From JAEUOS01 sp965279115 (GTDB lineage Bacteria; Pseudomonadota; Gammaproteobacteria; Burkholderiales; JAEUOS01), in NCBI GenBank assembly GCA_965279115.1, contig OZ257137.1, positions 6,138,001-6,202,000 on the forward strand: a stretch of 64,000 nucleotides of DNA, read 5' to 3'. Both the position numbers and the translations under genes were made by a program. The notes beneath the pieces are model-generated. The model saw nothing but the letters and a program-made list of their open reading frames with translations, was not told the DNA's origin and did not search any database. The stretch's first letter is position 1, and each line of letters starts with the position of its first letter. This document shows, piece by piece, positions 32,664-41,915 of this stretch.

Positions 32664-34679
32664 TCATTCAGCGAGAATGCAATGGGCCTTGTGCGTGGAA
32701 GAGAATGCGCGCGCCGCCGGATAGGCGGTGGCGCAGGCGGCTGTCGCACGCGGACAGCGGGTGTGGAAATGACATCCCGCAGGCGGGTTGGCCGGGCTCG
32801 GCAGGTCCGCGAACAACTTGCGGTCGGCCGATGGCGGCGCGGCATCGCCTGCCTCGATGCGCGGTACCGCCGCCAGCAGGGCCTGTGTGTACGGGTGACG
32901 CGGCCGGCGCAGCACCTCGTCGGCAGTACCGGATTCGACGATACGGCCCAGATACATGACGGCGATGTCATGCGCCAGGTGCTCCACCACCGCCAGGTTG
33001 TGCGTGATGAAAAGCAAGGCCACGCCACGCTCTCGCTGCAGGTCGGACAGCAGGTTGAGAATCTGCGCCTGCACCGAAACATCCAGGGCGCTGGTAGGCT
33101 CATCGCAGACAATCAACCGGGGTTCGACAGCCAGCGCGCGCGCGATGGCGATGCGCTGGCGCTGACCGCCGGAGAATTCGTGCGGATAGCGTTGCCGGGC
33201 GTCCGCCGGCAATCCAACCTGCTCAAGCAATGCGGCGGCCTGGCGATCGCGACCGGCGGTGTCGCCACCTATGCCGAACGAAGCCATGCCCTCGGCGATG
33301 ATGTCGCCCACCCGCATGCGCGGGTTGAGCGAGGCAAACGGGTCCTGGAAAACAATCTGCATGAGCGAGCGGCTGCGCCGCAACACCGCGGCTGGCGCGT
33401 CCGCGAGTTCATGCCCGTCAAAGCGGATCGATCCGGCAGTCGGGGCGATGAGCTGCAAAAGCCCCTTGCCGACCGTGGTCTTGCCGCACCCTGACTCGCC
33501 CACCAGGGCCAGCGTGCGGCCGGCGCCGATCGCGAACGAGACACCGTCGACCGCCTTGACATGCCCGACGGTGCGGCGAAACAAGCCGCGCCGGATGGCG
33601 AAGTGCACCTTCAGGTCACGCACTTCGAGCAAGGCGCCGGTTTGCGCTTCCGGCAAGGCCGCCGCGGCGGCGCCTGCCGCCGGACGCAAGGGCGGAGGCT
33701 CGCCCTCTTCGAGCAAATGGCACCGTGCCAGATGGGTTGGCTCCGGTGCGCCGCGCGCGGCATGCCAGCCGGGCGCCTCGGTTTCGCAGCGCGAGTACGC
33801 GAAGGCGCAACGCGGTGCGAATCTGCATCCGGTGAACTGCATCGTCAACGGCGGAACCATGCCGGGGATGGTCGTCAGGGACGCGCCACGGCTGGCCGCG
33901 CCGGGAAGCGCTGCGAACAGGCGTGCGGCATAGGGGTGCAGCGGACGTGCGAAGAATGCCTCGCGGCTGCCCATCTCGATGATCTCACCGGCGTACATCA
34001 ATGCCACACGATGGGCCATGCGCGCCACGACCCCGAGGTCATGGGTGATGAGCAGTATGGCCATGCCGTTGGTGCGCTGAAGTTCCGCGAGCAGGTCGAG
34101 GATCTGCGCCTGGATGGTGACATCGAGCGCCGTGGTCGGCTCGTCGGCGATCAATACCTCCGGCTCGGAGCACAGCGCAAGGGCGATCATGACCCGCTGT
34201 TTCATCCCGCCGGAGAGCTGGAAAGGATAATCATCCAGCCGCTGCGCGGGATCCGGAATCCCGACCCGCTGCAACCATTCGAGCGCGCGGGCACGCGCGG
34301 CGGTACCGCTTGCGAGCCCATGGCGCTGCAGGACTTCGATTATCTGTTCGCCGCAGGTCATCACCGGATTCAGGCTGGTGGCGGGCTCCTGGAAAATCAT
34401 GCCGATGCGCCGTCCGCGCACGTCGCGCATTTCGTATTCCGGCAATTCGAGCAACCGGCGCCCGCCCTGTTCGACCCGCCCGCTCTCGACCCAGGCCGCC
34501 TCCGGCAAGAGGCGCATGATCGACAGGGCCGTCATCGACTTGCCGCAGCCCGACTCCCCGACAATGGCGAAGGTCTCGCCTGGCGCAAGTTCGAAGGAAA
34601 CGTCGTCGAGCGGCCGCACCACCCCGCCGGCACTCTCGATCCGGGTATTGAGCCCGCTGACCTGCAGTACACCCGTCAT
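32664..34679 (-). CDS. Fused dual ABC transporter ATP-binding protein (oligopeptide/GsiA/YejF type)
   Basis: 671 residues containing two ATPase units. Unit 1 has Walker A GESGCGKS at 41-48, the signature LSGGMKQR and Walker B VLIADEPTTALD. Unit 2, from about 375, has GESGCGKT, FSGGQRQR and LIVCDEPTSALD. Each is followed by the cysteine-rich OppD/DppD-type tail (CRFAPRCAFAYSRC and CHFHTRCPRATAAC) that holds an iron-sulfur or structural site in this group. It powers the import of peptides or similar compounds through the two permeases just upstream. The ATG at 34679 overlaps the second permease stop by four bases. Fusion of OppD and OppF halves is a known arrangement. Confidence 0.93.
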   Translation of the reverse strand: MTGVLQVSGLNTRIESAGGVVRPLDDVSFELAPGETFAIVGESGCGKSMTALSIMRLLPEAAWVESGRVEQGGRRLLELPEYEMRDVRGRRIGMIFQEPATSLNPVMTCGEQIIEVLQRHGLASGTAARARALEWLQRVGIPDPAQRLDDYPFQLSGGMKQRVMIALALCSEPEVLIADEPTTALDVTIQAQILDLLAELQRTNGMAILLITHDLGVVARMAHRVALMYAGEIIEMGSREAFFARPLHPYAARLFAALPGAASRGASLTTIPGMVPPLTMQFTGCRFAPRCAFAYSRCETEAPGWHAARGAPEPTHLARCHLLEEGEPPPLRPAAGAAAAALPEAQTGALLEVRDLKVHFAIRRGLFRRTVGHVKAVDGVSFAIGAGRTLALVGESGCGKTTVGKGLLQLIAPTAGSIRFDGHELADAPAAVLRRSRSLMQIVFQDPFASLNPRMRVGDIIAEGMASFGIGGDTAGRDRQAAALLEQVGLPADARQRYPHEFSGGQRQRIAIARALAVEPRLIVCDEPTSALDVSVQAQILNLLSDLQRERGVALLFITHNLAVVEHLAHDIAVMYLGRIVESGTADEVLRRPRHPYTQALLAAVPRIEAGDAAPPSADRKLFADLPSPANPPAGCHFHTRCPRATAACATAYPAARAFSSTHKAHCILAE

Positions 34680-36154
34680 GTGGCGGCCTTCGCCGGCAGG
34701 CCGCGCCGGCGCCGCTTGAGCGACAGGCGCGGATCGAAGGCGTCGCGCACCGCATCGGCGAACAGGTTGGCCGCCAGCACCAGCGCGAGCATGAAGAAAA
34801 ACGCCGCCGCGAGCGACCACCAGACCATCGGGTCGCGCGACATTTCCAGGCGCGCGGCGTTGATCATCGAGCCGAAGCTCGACATCGACGGGTCGACCCC
34901 CACTCCGACATATGACAGCACGGCCTCGGTCAGGACCATGCCGGAAAAATCCATCACCGCGCTGATGATCACCAGGTGCATCACGTTGGGCAAAATGTGG
35001 CGCACGATGATGGCCAGGCGCGACACGCCGAAGGCGCGCGCCGCCTGCACATATTCGAGTTCACGCAATTTCAGGGCCTCGCCGCGCATCAGCCGGCACA
35101 AACCGGTCCAGCTCATCATGCCGAGAATGAAGCACAGGCACAGCAGGCGGAAATCCGCGCGCTCGGCGGCGGTTGCGAACCAGCCTGGATTGGCATCGAT
35201 GGCCACCTGCATCATCAGCACCGATGCGGCGATCAGCAGCACGCCGGGAATCGAGTTGAGCGTGGTGTAGAGATACTGGATCACATCATCGATCCAGCCG
35301 CCGAAATAGCCGGCTGCGATACCGAGTAACACGCCCATCGGCAGCATCACCAGGGTGGTCAGCGTGCCGATGATCAGCGCGGTGCGCACGCTCTTCAACG
35401 CCAGGTACAGCACGTCCTGCCCGACCTTGTCGGTTCCCAGCAGGTGGTAGCGGCTGCCAAGCGTGGCCGCTACACCGGCGCAAATGCAGATCGCCAGGAG
35501 CGTGATGAGGATTGCTCGCCACGGCACCTCGCCCGCCCCGCTCCATGCCATCGTCCAGGCTTTTGCAAGCCCTCCTTCGCCCTGCTTCGCCGCCGTGGCG
35601 CCAAGCAGTGCGAACGACAGCATCAACCAGGCCATGAAGCCCATGGCGACGCCGCGGCCGGCATGGATCGCCACATCGGTTGCGCGGTCGCGCTGTGGAT
35701 CCTTGAGGTGCGCGCCGCCGTTGGCCAGGCGCGGGTACTCGCGGACCTGGCGCGGCTTTCCGTCCGGCCCGGCCTTCTCGAGCGTCTCGCGGGAAAACGC
35801 ATGCGTCGCCAGCGGGGCCGAGTAGGTCTTTTCGCTTTTTCCCGCCATCGGCCCGAGCACGCCCTGGACGATCAGGTCGAGCACGCTGCGAACCTCGACG
35901 GAATAGCGCGCAGGCCCCGGAGTCCCGGGCTTTGCCTCGATGAGCGGCCGATAGTGCAGGCTGTCCAGCACACCGATCAGGGCAAACGTCGCCAGAACCG
36001 TCGCCGCCGCCATCCCTGACGCACTCCTGCCCATGCGCGCCCACGGGGCGCGCAAATGGGCATGGCGGGAGGCGTGCCGCGCATAGGCCAGGCAAACCCC
36101 GAGCAGGATGAACAGCAGGACATCGGTCCACAACACGACGACCATGAAGTTCAT
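34676..36154 (-). CDS. ABC transporter permease, OppC/YejE-like, with long N-terminal extension
   Basis: 492 residues, about 200 more than ordinary DppC. The C-terminal half is standard: HLLGTDKVGQDVLYLALKS, six membrane segments and the EAA loop EYVQAARAFGVSRLAIIVRH that docks the ATPase. The N-terminal 230 residues hold about three extra membrane segments and a soluble stretch at about 80-180 with no recognised domain. This resembles the YejE branch, which also has an N-terminal extension, though it is longer here. It overlaps both neighbours by four bases (ATGA). Direction of transport is import, judged by the adjacent binding protein. Confidence 0.9.
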   Translation of the reverse strand: MNFMVVVLWTDVLLFILLGVCLAYARHASRHAHLRAPWARMGRSASGMAAATVLATFALIGVLDSLHYRPLIEAKPGTPGPARYSVEVRSVLDLIVQGVLGPMAGKSEKTYSAPLATHAFSRETLEKAGPDGKPRQVREYPRLANGGAHLKDPQRDRATDVAIHAGRGVAMGFMAWLMLSFALLGATAAKQGEGGLAKAWTMAWSGAGEVPWRAILITLLAICICAGVAATLGSRYHLLGTDKVGQDVLYLALKSVRTALIIGTLTTLVMLPMGVLLGIAAGYFGGWIDDVIQYLYTTLNSIPGVLLIAASVLMMQVAIDANPGWFATAAERADFRLLCLCFILGMMSWTGLCRLMRGEALKLRELEYVQAARAFGVSRLAIIVRHILPNVMHLVIISAVMDFSGMVLTEAVLSYVGVGVDPSMSSFGSMINAARLEMSRDPMVWWSLAAAFFFMLALVLAANLFADAVRDAFDPRLSLKRRRRGLPAKAAT

Positions 36155-37131
36155 GTGTCCAGCCTCACGCGCGGGTCGACGATCGTGTACGAAATGTCGG
36201 TCAACACCAGGCCCAGGATATACAGCACGGACCCGATGAACACCATCGAACGCACCACGCCGAAGTCCTGCGCCTGGATCGCCTCGATGGTGTAGCTGCC
36301 CAACCCCGGGATGCCGAAAAACGATTCGGTGAGCAGGCTGCCAACGAAAAGACCGGGGATCACCACCACCACACCCGTCAGAATCGGGATCATGCCGTTG
36401 CCCAGCACATGGCGGAACAGCACGGTCAGTTCCGACATGCCCTTGGCGCGCGCGGTGCGCACGTAGTCACGCCCCATTTCCTCGATGAAGATGGTGCGGT
36501 AAAGCCGGGTGGCGCCACCAAGGCTGCCGAAGATTCCGATCGCCACAGGCAATACCAGGAACTTGAAGGCGTCGGTCCCCCCGCCATAGCCTGAAATGGG
36601 CACCAGGTGCCACAGCTTGGAGAACACGTATTGCCCGGCAATGATGAAGAACAGGCTGGAAATGGACATCATCGCCACCAGGAACACCTGGGAGGCGAAA
36701 TCGAAGCGGGTGGCCCGGAACAAGGCCAACAGGAGCGCGAACGACACGTTGATGCCCAGCCCGACCACGAATACCGGCACCTGCACCGCCAGGCTGGGGC
36801 CGGCGCGGTTGCGGATCTCGTACCAGATATCGCGCCCGTCATCTGCGCGGCCGAAATCGAGCATGAACATGGCGACCGACTTCTCGAAATAGATCGTGTC
36901 GGTGAAGCGCCTGCCGCCCTCAGCCGTGCCGTTGTACAGGAGAGGCTTGTCGTAACCGCGCTCGGCCTTCCACTTGGCGATTGCGTCAGGTGTCACGCGC
37001 TTGGCCCCCAGTTGCAGGCGCGCCACGTCGTCGGGCGTGTTGACCTTGAAGAACAGCCAGAACGTGATCAGGTTCACACCGATCAGGATCAGGATGGCGT
37101 AGAAAAGCCGCCGGATCAGGTAGGCGGTCAT
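36151..37131 (-). CDS. ABC transporter permease, OppB/YejB-like
   Basis: 326 residues. One membrane segment at the N-terminus (YLIRRLFYAILILIGVNLITF) is followed by a soluble loop containing RVTPDAIAKWKAERGYDKPL, then five further segments. The EAA loop is DYVRTARAKGMSELTVLFRHVLGN. The layout fits OppB/DppB and especially the YejB type. The ATG at 37131 overlaps the binding-protein stop by four bases and the stop overlaps the next permease start, so binding protein, two permeases and ATPase form one tightly coupled operon. An upstream opening in this frame lies inside the binding-protein gene and was rejected. Confidence 0.92.
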   Translation of the reverse strand: MTAYLIRRLFYAILILIGVNLITFWLFFKVNTPDDVARLQLGAKRVTPDAIAKWKAERGYDKPLLYNGTAEGGRRFTDTIYFEKSVAMFMLDFGRADDGRDIWYEIRNRAGPSLAVQVPVFVVGLGINVSFALLLALFRATRFDFASQVFLVAMMSISSLFFIIAGQYVFSKLWHLVPISGYGGGTDAFKFLVLPVAIGIFGSLGGATRLYRTIFIEEMGRDYVRTARAKGMSELTVLFRHVLGNGMIPILTGVVVVIPGLFVGSLLTESFFGIPGLGSYTIEAIQAQDFGVVRSMVFIGSVLYILGLVLTDISYTIVDPRVRLDT

Positions 37132-39296
37132 GTGCTGATCGCGACCGCGCTCTCGGAGCGGCGCCAGTAACGCACCCCCGCCCACGCCAGCAGGATAGCC
37201 GCCAGGATGAGGAGCGCAAACGGCCACACCACCGGCCGGTTCCATTCGGCGCGCTTCTGCGCCCGCAGCGCCGCGTCGATGCGCTGGTACTTGATGCCGT
37301 TGTTGGCCATCTGGTTGGGTTTGCCATTGCGGATCCACGCATGGGCCAGCCCGTAGCTCTTGGGATGGTAGCCCCACACCCATGGGGCGTCCTGCTGCAG
37401 CAGCCGCAGGATGCGGTCCATCATCGCCTGGCGCTCAGGCCCGTTGTCCATGGCCTTGACTTCGTCGAACAGGCGGTCGAACTCCGGATTCGAATAGTTG
37501 GCCTTGTTCTCGCCGTCGCTCCTGGCCGCCGCGTTCGGCCCGTACAAGAGGAACAGAAAGTTCTCCGGGTCGGGATAGTCCGCGTTCCAGCCCAGGAAGA
37601 ACATCTGGGTATTGCCCTTGCGGATCTTTTCCTGGAAACGGTTCCAGTCGGTGCCGCGGATCTCAAGCTGGACGTCGATCTTGGCAAATTGCTTGCGGTA
37701 CCAGTCGAAGCGCGCTTTGTCGCCGGGGCCGCGGTCGGCGGCATCAAGATAGAGCACCAGCGGAGCGCCGCTGGCTGCGTCGCGTCCATCCGGATAACCG
37801 GCTTCCGCCAGCAGCTTCTTGGCATGCGCGATCGCCTTGCGCTCGGCGCGCCCCGACTTCCAGTCGTAGACCACCGGGTTGACCGACTCGGCGCCATCGC
37901 GGAAACCGAAGATCCCGGGCGGAATCGGGCCTTGCCCCGGAATCCCGCGCCCATTCATGAAGATCGAGATGAACTCCTCGAAATCGAGTGCGATGGAGAT
38001 TGCATGCCGCAGCTTGCGCGTGCGCTCGGCAGTCTTCGGATCACTGCCGCCAACCACCGGATCACGCCAGTTGAACGCCATGTAGTACGAGGTGGTCGCC
38101 GTCGACGTTCCGAGGCGGATGCCGCGCGCTTCCATTTCCGGCGTCAGGGTCGCCTCCCCTTCACCTCCGGCCTTGATGGCCTGGTCGAAAGTGTCGGACG
38201 AAATACCCGAGGTGTCGTAGTAGCCCTGGAGGAACTTGTTCCAGTATGGAATGGACTCCTTCTCGCGGGTAAAGACGACCCGGTCAATGAAGGGCATGGT
38301 CTTGCCCGCGTCGGCCAGCAGGCCGGCCGCCGCGTCCCCGGCCTCCCCCTCGGCCGGATATGGCTCGCCGCGGAAGTGGGGATTGCGGGTCATCACCATG
38401 CGCGCGTTCGGATCGTTCTCGGTGAGCATGTAGGGGCCGGTACCGACCGGGTACCAGTCCAGGGTGAGGTTGCGATCGGCCATGCCGGGTTGCGAGTAGA
38501 ACTGATCCGCTTCCCACGGGATCGGCGCGAAGAATCCCATCGCCAGCCAGTAAATGAACTGCGGGTACTTGCCCTCCACGGTGATGCGGTAGGTGTGACG
38601 GTCGACGATGTCCACACCTTCGATCTTGTAGGGCCGGAGGTCCACCCAGGCGTCCTTGCCAACGCGCGCCTCGGCCTTCCTGACTTCCGCCTTGAGCTGG
38701 TCGCCAAAGGACTTGAGTCCGACGATATAGTCGGCCATGTGGCTGAAGATGGGTGAATTGACGCGCGGTTGCGCCAGCCGCTTGATCTGGTAGACGAAAT
38801 CCTCGGCGGTCAGCTCGCGCGTGCCGGTGGATGCGAAGTCGGACAGCCGGTATTTGGTGGCGATCGCCTCGCGCGACAGCGCTCGATTTGCGTCGATGAA
38901 TGCCGGATGCGGCGCGTACCGGATGCCGGGACGGATGCGGATGTCGTACACGCTGCGTGCCACCGCGGCGGCCGGCGCGTCGCCCGGCAGTTCGCGCCCC
39001 TGCTTGTCGAAATAGCGCGGCTTCGGGACCTCCGTCGCACTGGCTGGAACCAGTTCGTAGGGCCGCTTGAAGTAGTGGTACTGAAATGGCGGCTCGTAGA
39101 TTTGCGCCACGAACTCGGCCTCGTCGGAGGTGTAGGACTGCGCAGGATCGAGGTGCTTGGGACGCTGCGAGAACGACGTATAGAGGGTGTTGTCGGACCC
39201 GCCGTGCATGCCGTAGGGGTCGTTCCAGATTTCGCCGCATCCCGCCGCGGCAAGCAGCGCAAGCCCGGCACAGACCAGTGCCAACCGCTTTTTCAT
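37128..39296 (-). CDS. Family 5 extracellular solute-binding protein (oligopeptide/YejA-like), lipoprotein
   Basis: 722 residues, larger than ordinary OppA. It begins MKKRLALVCAGLALLAAAGC, a lipoprotein signal with the lipobox AAGC. The SBP_bac_5 body carries the family markers TSFSQRPKHLDPAQ, YPVGTGPYMLTEND and FDEVKAMDNGPERQ. A hydrophobic stretch near the C-terminus (VVWPFALLILAAILLAWAGV) followed by YWRRSE would be a membrane segment, which is unusual in a binding protein. It should capture peptides or similar ligands in the periplasm for the two permeases. The ATG at 39296 was chosen because the lipoprotein signal starts there; ATG 39320 is an alternative. Confidence 0.9.
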   Translation of the reverse strand: MKKRLALVCAGLALLAAAGCGEIWNDPYGMHGGSDNTLYTSFSQRPKHLDPAQSYTSDEAEFVAQIYEPPFQYHYFKRPYELVPASATEVPKPRYFDKQGRELPGDAPAAAVARSVYDIRIRPGIRYAPHPAFIDANRALSREAIATKYRLSDFASTGTRELTAEDFVYQIKRLAQPRVNSPIFSHMADYIVGLKSFGDQLKAEVRKAEARVGKDAWVDLRPYKIEGVDIVDRHTYRITVEGKYPQFIYWLAMGFFAPIPWEADQFYSQPGMADRNLTLDWYPVGTGPYMLTENDPNARMVMTRNPHFRGEPYPAEGEAGDAAAGLLADAGKTMPFIDRVVFTREKESIPYWNKFLQGYYDTSGISSDTFDQAIKAGGEGEATLTPEMEARGIRLGTSTATTSYYMAFNWRDPVVGGSDPKTAERTRKLRHAISIALDFEEFISIFMNGRGIPGQGPIPPGIFGFRDGAESVNPVVYDWKSGRAERKAIAHAKKLLAEAGYPDGRDAASGAPLVLYLDAADRGPGDKARFDWYRKQFAKIDVQLEIRGTDWNRFQEKIRKGNTQMFFLGWNADYPDPENFLFLLYGPNAAARSDGENKANYSNPEFDRLFDEVKAMDNGPERQAMMDRILRLLQQDAPWVWGYHPKSYGLAHAWIRNGKPNQMANNGIKYQRIDAALRAQKRAEWNRPVVWPFALLILAAILLAWAGVRYWRRSESAVAIST

Positions 39297-39368
39297 TCGC
39301 AATGTCGCCGCCGAGATCATTGGCGAAGTGTAGCGAATGTGGCCGGGCTTGACGTCCTGCCCGAACCT

Positions 39369-39374
39369 TATAAT
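39369..39374 (+). promoter_or_regulatory. Candidate -10 box upstream of fabI
   Basis: A perfect TATAAT lies 33 bases before the fabI ATG. The nearest -35-like element, TTGACG at 39349-39354, is only 14 bases away, shorter than the usual 16-18, so the assignment is tentative. The region separates the divergent ABC transporter operon from fabI. Confidence 0.4.
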
Positions 39375-39406
39375 TGCCGTCCTGCATACGTAACCGCGGA
39401 GACGCA

Positions 39407-40198
39407 ATGGGTTTTCTCGAAGGCAAAAGGATTCTTGTGACGGGGGTGTTGAGCAACCGTTCGATCGCGTACGGCATCGCCCGCGCCTGCCATGCCCAGG
39501 GCGCGCAACTGGCCTTCACCTACCAGGGTGAGAGATTCGAGGAACGCATCCGGGGGTTCGCCGGCGAATTCGGGTCCGAACTGGTGTTTCCATGCGATGT
39601 CGCCGACGACGCGCAGATCAGCGCGGTATTCGACGCGCTGGGAAAAAGCTGGGACAGCCTGGACGGGCTGGTGCACGCCATCGGGTTTGCCCCGCGCGAG
39701 GCGATCGAGGGGGATTTTCTCGATGGAATCACGCGTGAACGATTTCGCATTGCCCACGACATATCAAGCTACAGTTTCGCCGCGCTTGCCAAGGCGGCGA
39801 TGCCACTGATGCAGGGTCGCCCCGGCGCGCTGTTGACGCTCACCTATCTGGGCGCGGAACGGGTGGTGCCCAACTACAACACCATGGGCCTCGCCAAGGC
39901 GAGCCTTGAGGCAAGCGTGCGCTACATGGCGTCCAGCCTGGGACCACGCGGACTGCGCGTCAACGGCATATCGGCAGGGCCGATCAAGACGCTTGCGGCG
40001 ATGGGCATTGGCGGCTTTTCGAAGATCCTCAAGTTCGTCGAAGAAAACGCGCCGATGCGACGCAACGTGAGCATTGAGGACGTCGGCAACGTCGCTGCTT
40101 TCCTGCTTTCGGATCTGGCTGCCGGCGTCACCGGGGAGATCACCTATGTCGATTCCGGGTTCAACGCCGTGATGGGCGGTATGCCGGTGGACGCCTGA
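39407..40198 (+). CDS. fabI: Enoyl-[acyl-carrier-protein] reductase (NADH)
   Basis: 263 residues, typical FabI. The glycine-rich start GKRILVTGVLSNRSIAYGIA, LVHAIGFAPR, the catalytic pattern YNTMGLAK (Tyr-x6-Lys) and the GPIKTLAAMGI loop that covers the substrate all match. It reduces trans-2-enoyl-ACP in the last step of each fatty-acid elongation cycle in the cytoplasm and is the target of triclosan-type inhibitors. The ATG at 39407 has a GGAG site. It stands alone on the plus strand, divergent from the transporter operon and 184 bases before the carbamoyl-transfer cassette. Confidence 0.96.
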   Translation: MGFLEGKRILVTGVLSNRSIAYGIARACHAQGAQLAFTYQGERFEERIRGFAGEFGSELVFPCDVADDAQISAVFDALGKSWDSLDGLVHAIGFAPREAIEGDFLDGITRERFRIAHDISSYSFAALAKAAMPLMQGRPGALLTLTYLGAERVVPNYNTMGLAKASLEASVRYMASSLGPRGLRVNGISAGPIKTLAAMGIGGFSKILKFVEENAPMRRNVSIEDVGNVAAFLLSDLAAGVTGEITYVDSGFNAVMGGMPVDA

Positions 40199-40316
40199 CA
40201 GGTCAAGTGTCGCCGCGCTGGCCGGCGCCGGATGCTTGCCGCGGAGAGTCGAGTCGGGTAGATGTGTCCATGATCTCCGTGGCAAATGCCGCTCCGTGCG
40301 CCAGGCGCAGCAACAA

Positions 40317-40350
40317 TGTGCATACAATTTGCCCAACGCTTGTGTGCAAA
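40317..40350. promoter_or_regulatory. Inverted repeat upstream of the allF-like gene
   Basis: TGTGCATACAA at 40317-40327 and TTGTGTGCAAA at 40340-40350 are inverted copies matching at 9 of 11 positions, separated by 12 bases, 33 bases before the probable start codon. The TTGTATGCAnA shape resembles operators of GntR-type regulators. A binding role is inferred; no regulator gene is next to it. TACAAT at 40323-40328 could act as a -10 box. Confidence 0.35.
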
Positions 40351-40382
40351 ATGCCAAGCCCAACCCTATTGAAAGTCGAGCC

Positions 40383-41915
40383 GTGCCGATCCTGACCCGC
40401 ATGAAACCCAACCTGTACAAGGACTCCGTCGCCTTGATGCGGATCGCCGAGAAAGTGCTGCAGGATCCTGCGATCAGCCGTGCAACCCTGGTGATGGGAA
40501 CTCCGGCCAACAAGGAGATCCTCGACGAAGCGGGCCTGCTGGGCAGCGAGGCCGCGGTCGCCAATCCGAGCGACCTGATCATCGTCATCGAAGGGCATGA
40601 CAGCGCGATTCTCGATGCCGCCTTCGACACCATCGAAGCCGCGCTTACCGCGAGCGCCAAGCAATCCGGCCCGGCGCAGGAAATCACGCCGCGCAGCATC
40701 GCCATGGCGATGGGCGACAAGGCTGAATTCAACCTCGCACAGATTTCCGTTCCCGGTGCGTACGCCGGCGCCGAAGCCCTCAAGGCGATCAAGGCCGGAT
40801 TGAACGTGTTTCTTTTTTCGGACAACGTACCCATCGAGCAGGAAAAGGCAGTAAAGGCGCTGGCGGCGCAGCGCGGATTGCTGGTGATGGGGCCCGACTG
40901 TGGCACCGCCATCATCGGCGGGGTGCCGCTCGGCTTCGCCAATGTCGTGCGCCGGGGGCGTATCGGCCTGATCGGCGCGTCCGGCACCGGACTGCAGGAA
41001 GTGTGCTGCCAGATCCATCTGCTGGGTGAAGGCGTCAACCACGCCATAGGCACCGGCGGTCGCGATGTCAAGGCCGAGATCGGCGGCACCACCATGCTGA
41101 TGGCCCTCGATCTGCTGGCTGCGGATGCGCAAACCAGCGTCATTGGCATCGTCTCCAAGCCCCCCGCCCCCGCCGTGATGCGCGCCGTGATAGAGCGCGC
41201 CGGCCGGGCCGGGAAGCCGGTGGTGGTGTGTTTCCTTGGCGGGGCCTCAATGGACTTGCCTGCGGGCGTGAGCCAGACCGCAAACCTCTACGATTGTGCG
41301 GCGATGTGTGTGGCGCAAGCGCGCGGGGCAGGATCGCCCACCGCGCCAGCGGCGCCGGTGGCGCCGGACCTGCATTTCGCACCCGGGCAACGCTACCTGC
41401 GTGGCCTGTTTTCGGGCGGCACCTTCTGCACCGAGGCGCAGGTCGCGTTGAGTTCGCTGGGCATCAGAAGCCGTTCCAACTTGCCGCTCGATCCGGCACT
41501 GGCATTGGCGCGCCTTGACCGCGCCGAGCAACACACCATGCTGGACCTGGGTGATGACGACTTCACCGTCGGCAAGCCGCATCCGATGATCGACCCCTCG
41601 TCGCGCATCGCGCGCATCGCTCAGGAGGCCGCGGACCCGGAAACCGCGGTCATTCTGCTTGACATCGTGCTGGGCTATGCGGGTCACGCCGACCCTGCGG
41701 GCGCCCTCTCGACGGCCATTCGCGAAGCACTTTCGCAGGCGAAAAGCGGCGGACGCGAACTCGCGGTCGTGGCCTTCGTCTGCGGCACCGAAGAAGATCC
41801 GCAGCGCCGTTCGGCGCAGGAGGCCTCGCTGCGCTCGGCAGGCGCGCTGCTCGCCTCGTCCAGCACGCAAGCCGCCGCCCTCGCTGCGCGCCTGGTAGCC
41901 GGACGGGCCGCATGA
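40383..41915 (+). CDS. allF: FdrA/AllF-like protein (acyl-CoA synthetase fold, oxamate carbamoyltransferase subunit)
   Basis: 510 residues. It follows FdrA in full: KDSVALMRIAEKV, the VMGTPANKEILDEAGLLG segment, MGPDCGTAIIGGVPLGFANVVRRGRIGLIGASGTG with the succinyl-CoA-synthetase-like phosphate site, and GRDVKAEIGGTTMLMAL. In E. coli, FdrA (AllF) with AllG and AllH forms the transcarbamylase that makes oxamate and carbamoyl phosphate from oxalurate. All three partners are here in one cassette. GTG 40383 gives the family-length N-terminus; ATG 40401 is the alternative. It overlaps the carbamate kinase start by four bases. Confidence 0.87.
   Translation: MPILTRMKPNLYKDSVALMRIAEKVLQDPAISRATLVMGTPANKEILDEAGLLGSEAAVANPSDLIIVIEGHDSAILDAAFDTIEAALTASAKQSGPAQEITPRSIAMAMGDKAEFNLAQISVPGAYAGAEALKAIKAGLNVFLFSDNVPIEQEKAVKALAAQRGLLVMGPDCGTAIIGGVPLGFANVVRRGRIGLIGASGTGLQEVCCQIHLLGEGVNHAIGTGGRDVKAEIGGTTMLMALDLLAADAQTSVIGIVSKPPAPAVMRAVIERAGRAGKPVVVCFLGGASMDLPAGVSQTANLYDCAAMCVAQARGAGSPTAPAAPVAPDLHFAPGQRYLRGLFSGGTFCTEAQVALSSLGIRSRSNLPLDPALALARLDRAEQHTMLDLGDDDFTVGKPHPMIDPSSRIARIAQEAADPETAVILLDIVLGYAGHADPAGALSTAIREALSQAKSGGRELAVVAFVCGTEEDPQRRSAQEASLRSAGALLASSSTQAAALAARLVAGRAA

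Noticed and set aside
39349..39374. TTGACG and TATAAT before fabI as a full sigma-70 promoter
   Set aside because: The spacing of 14 bases is too short for a confident pair, so only the -10 box was listed, with low confidence.
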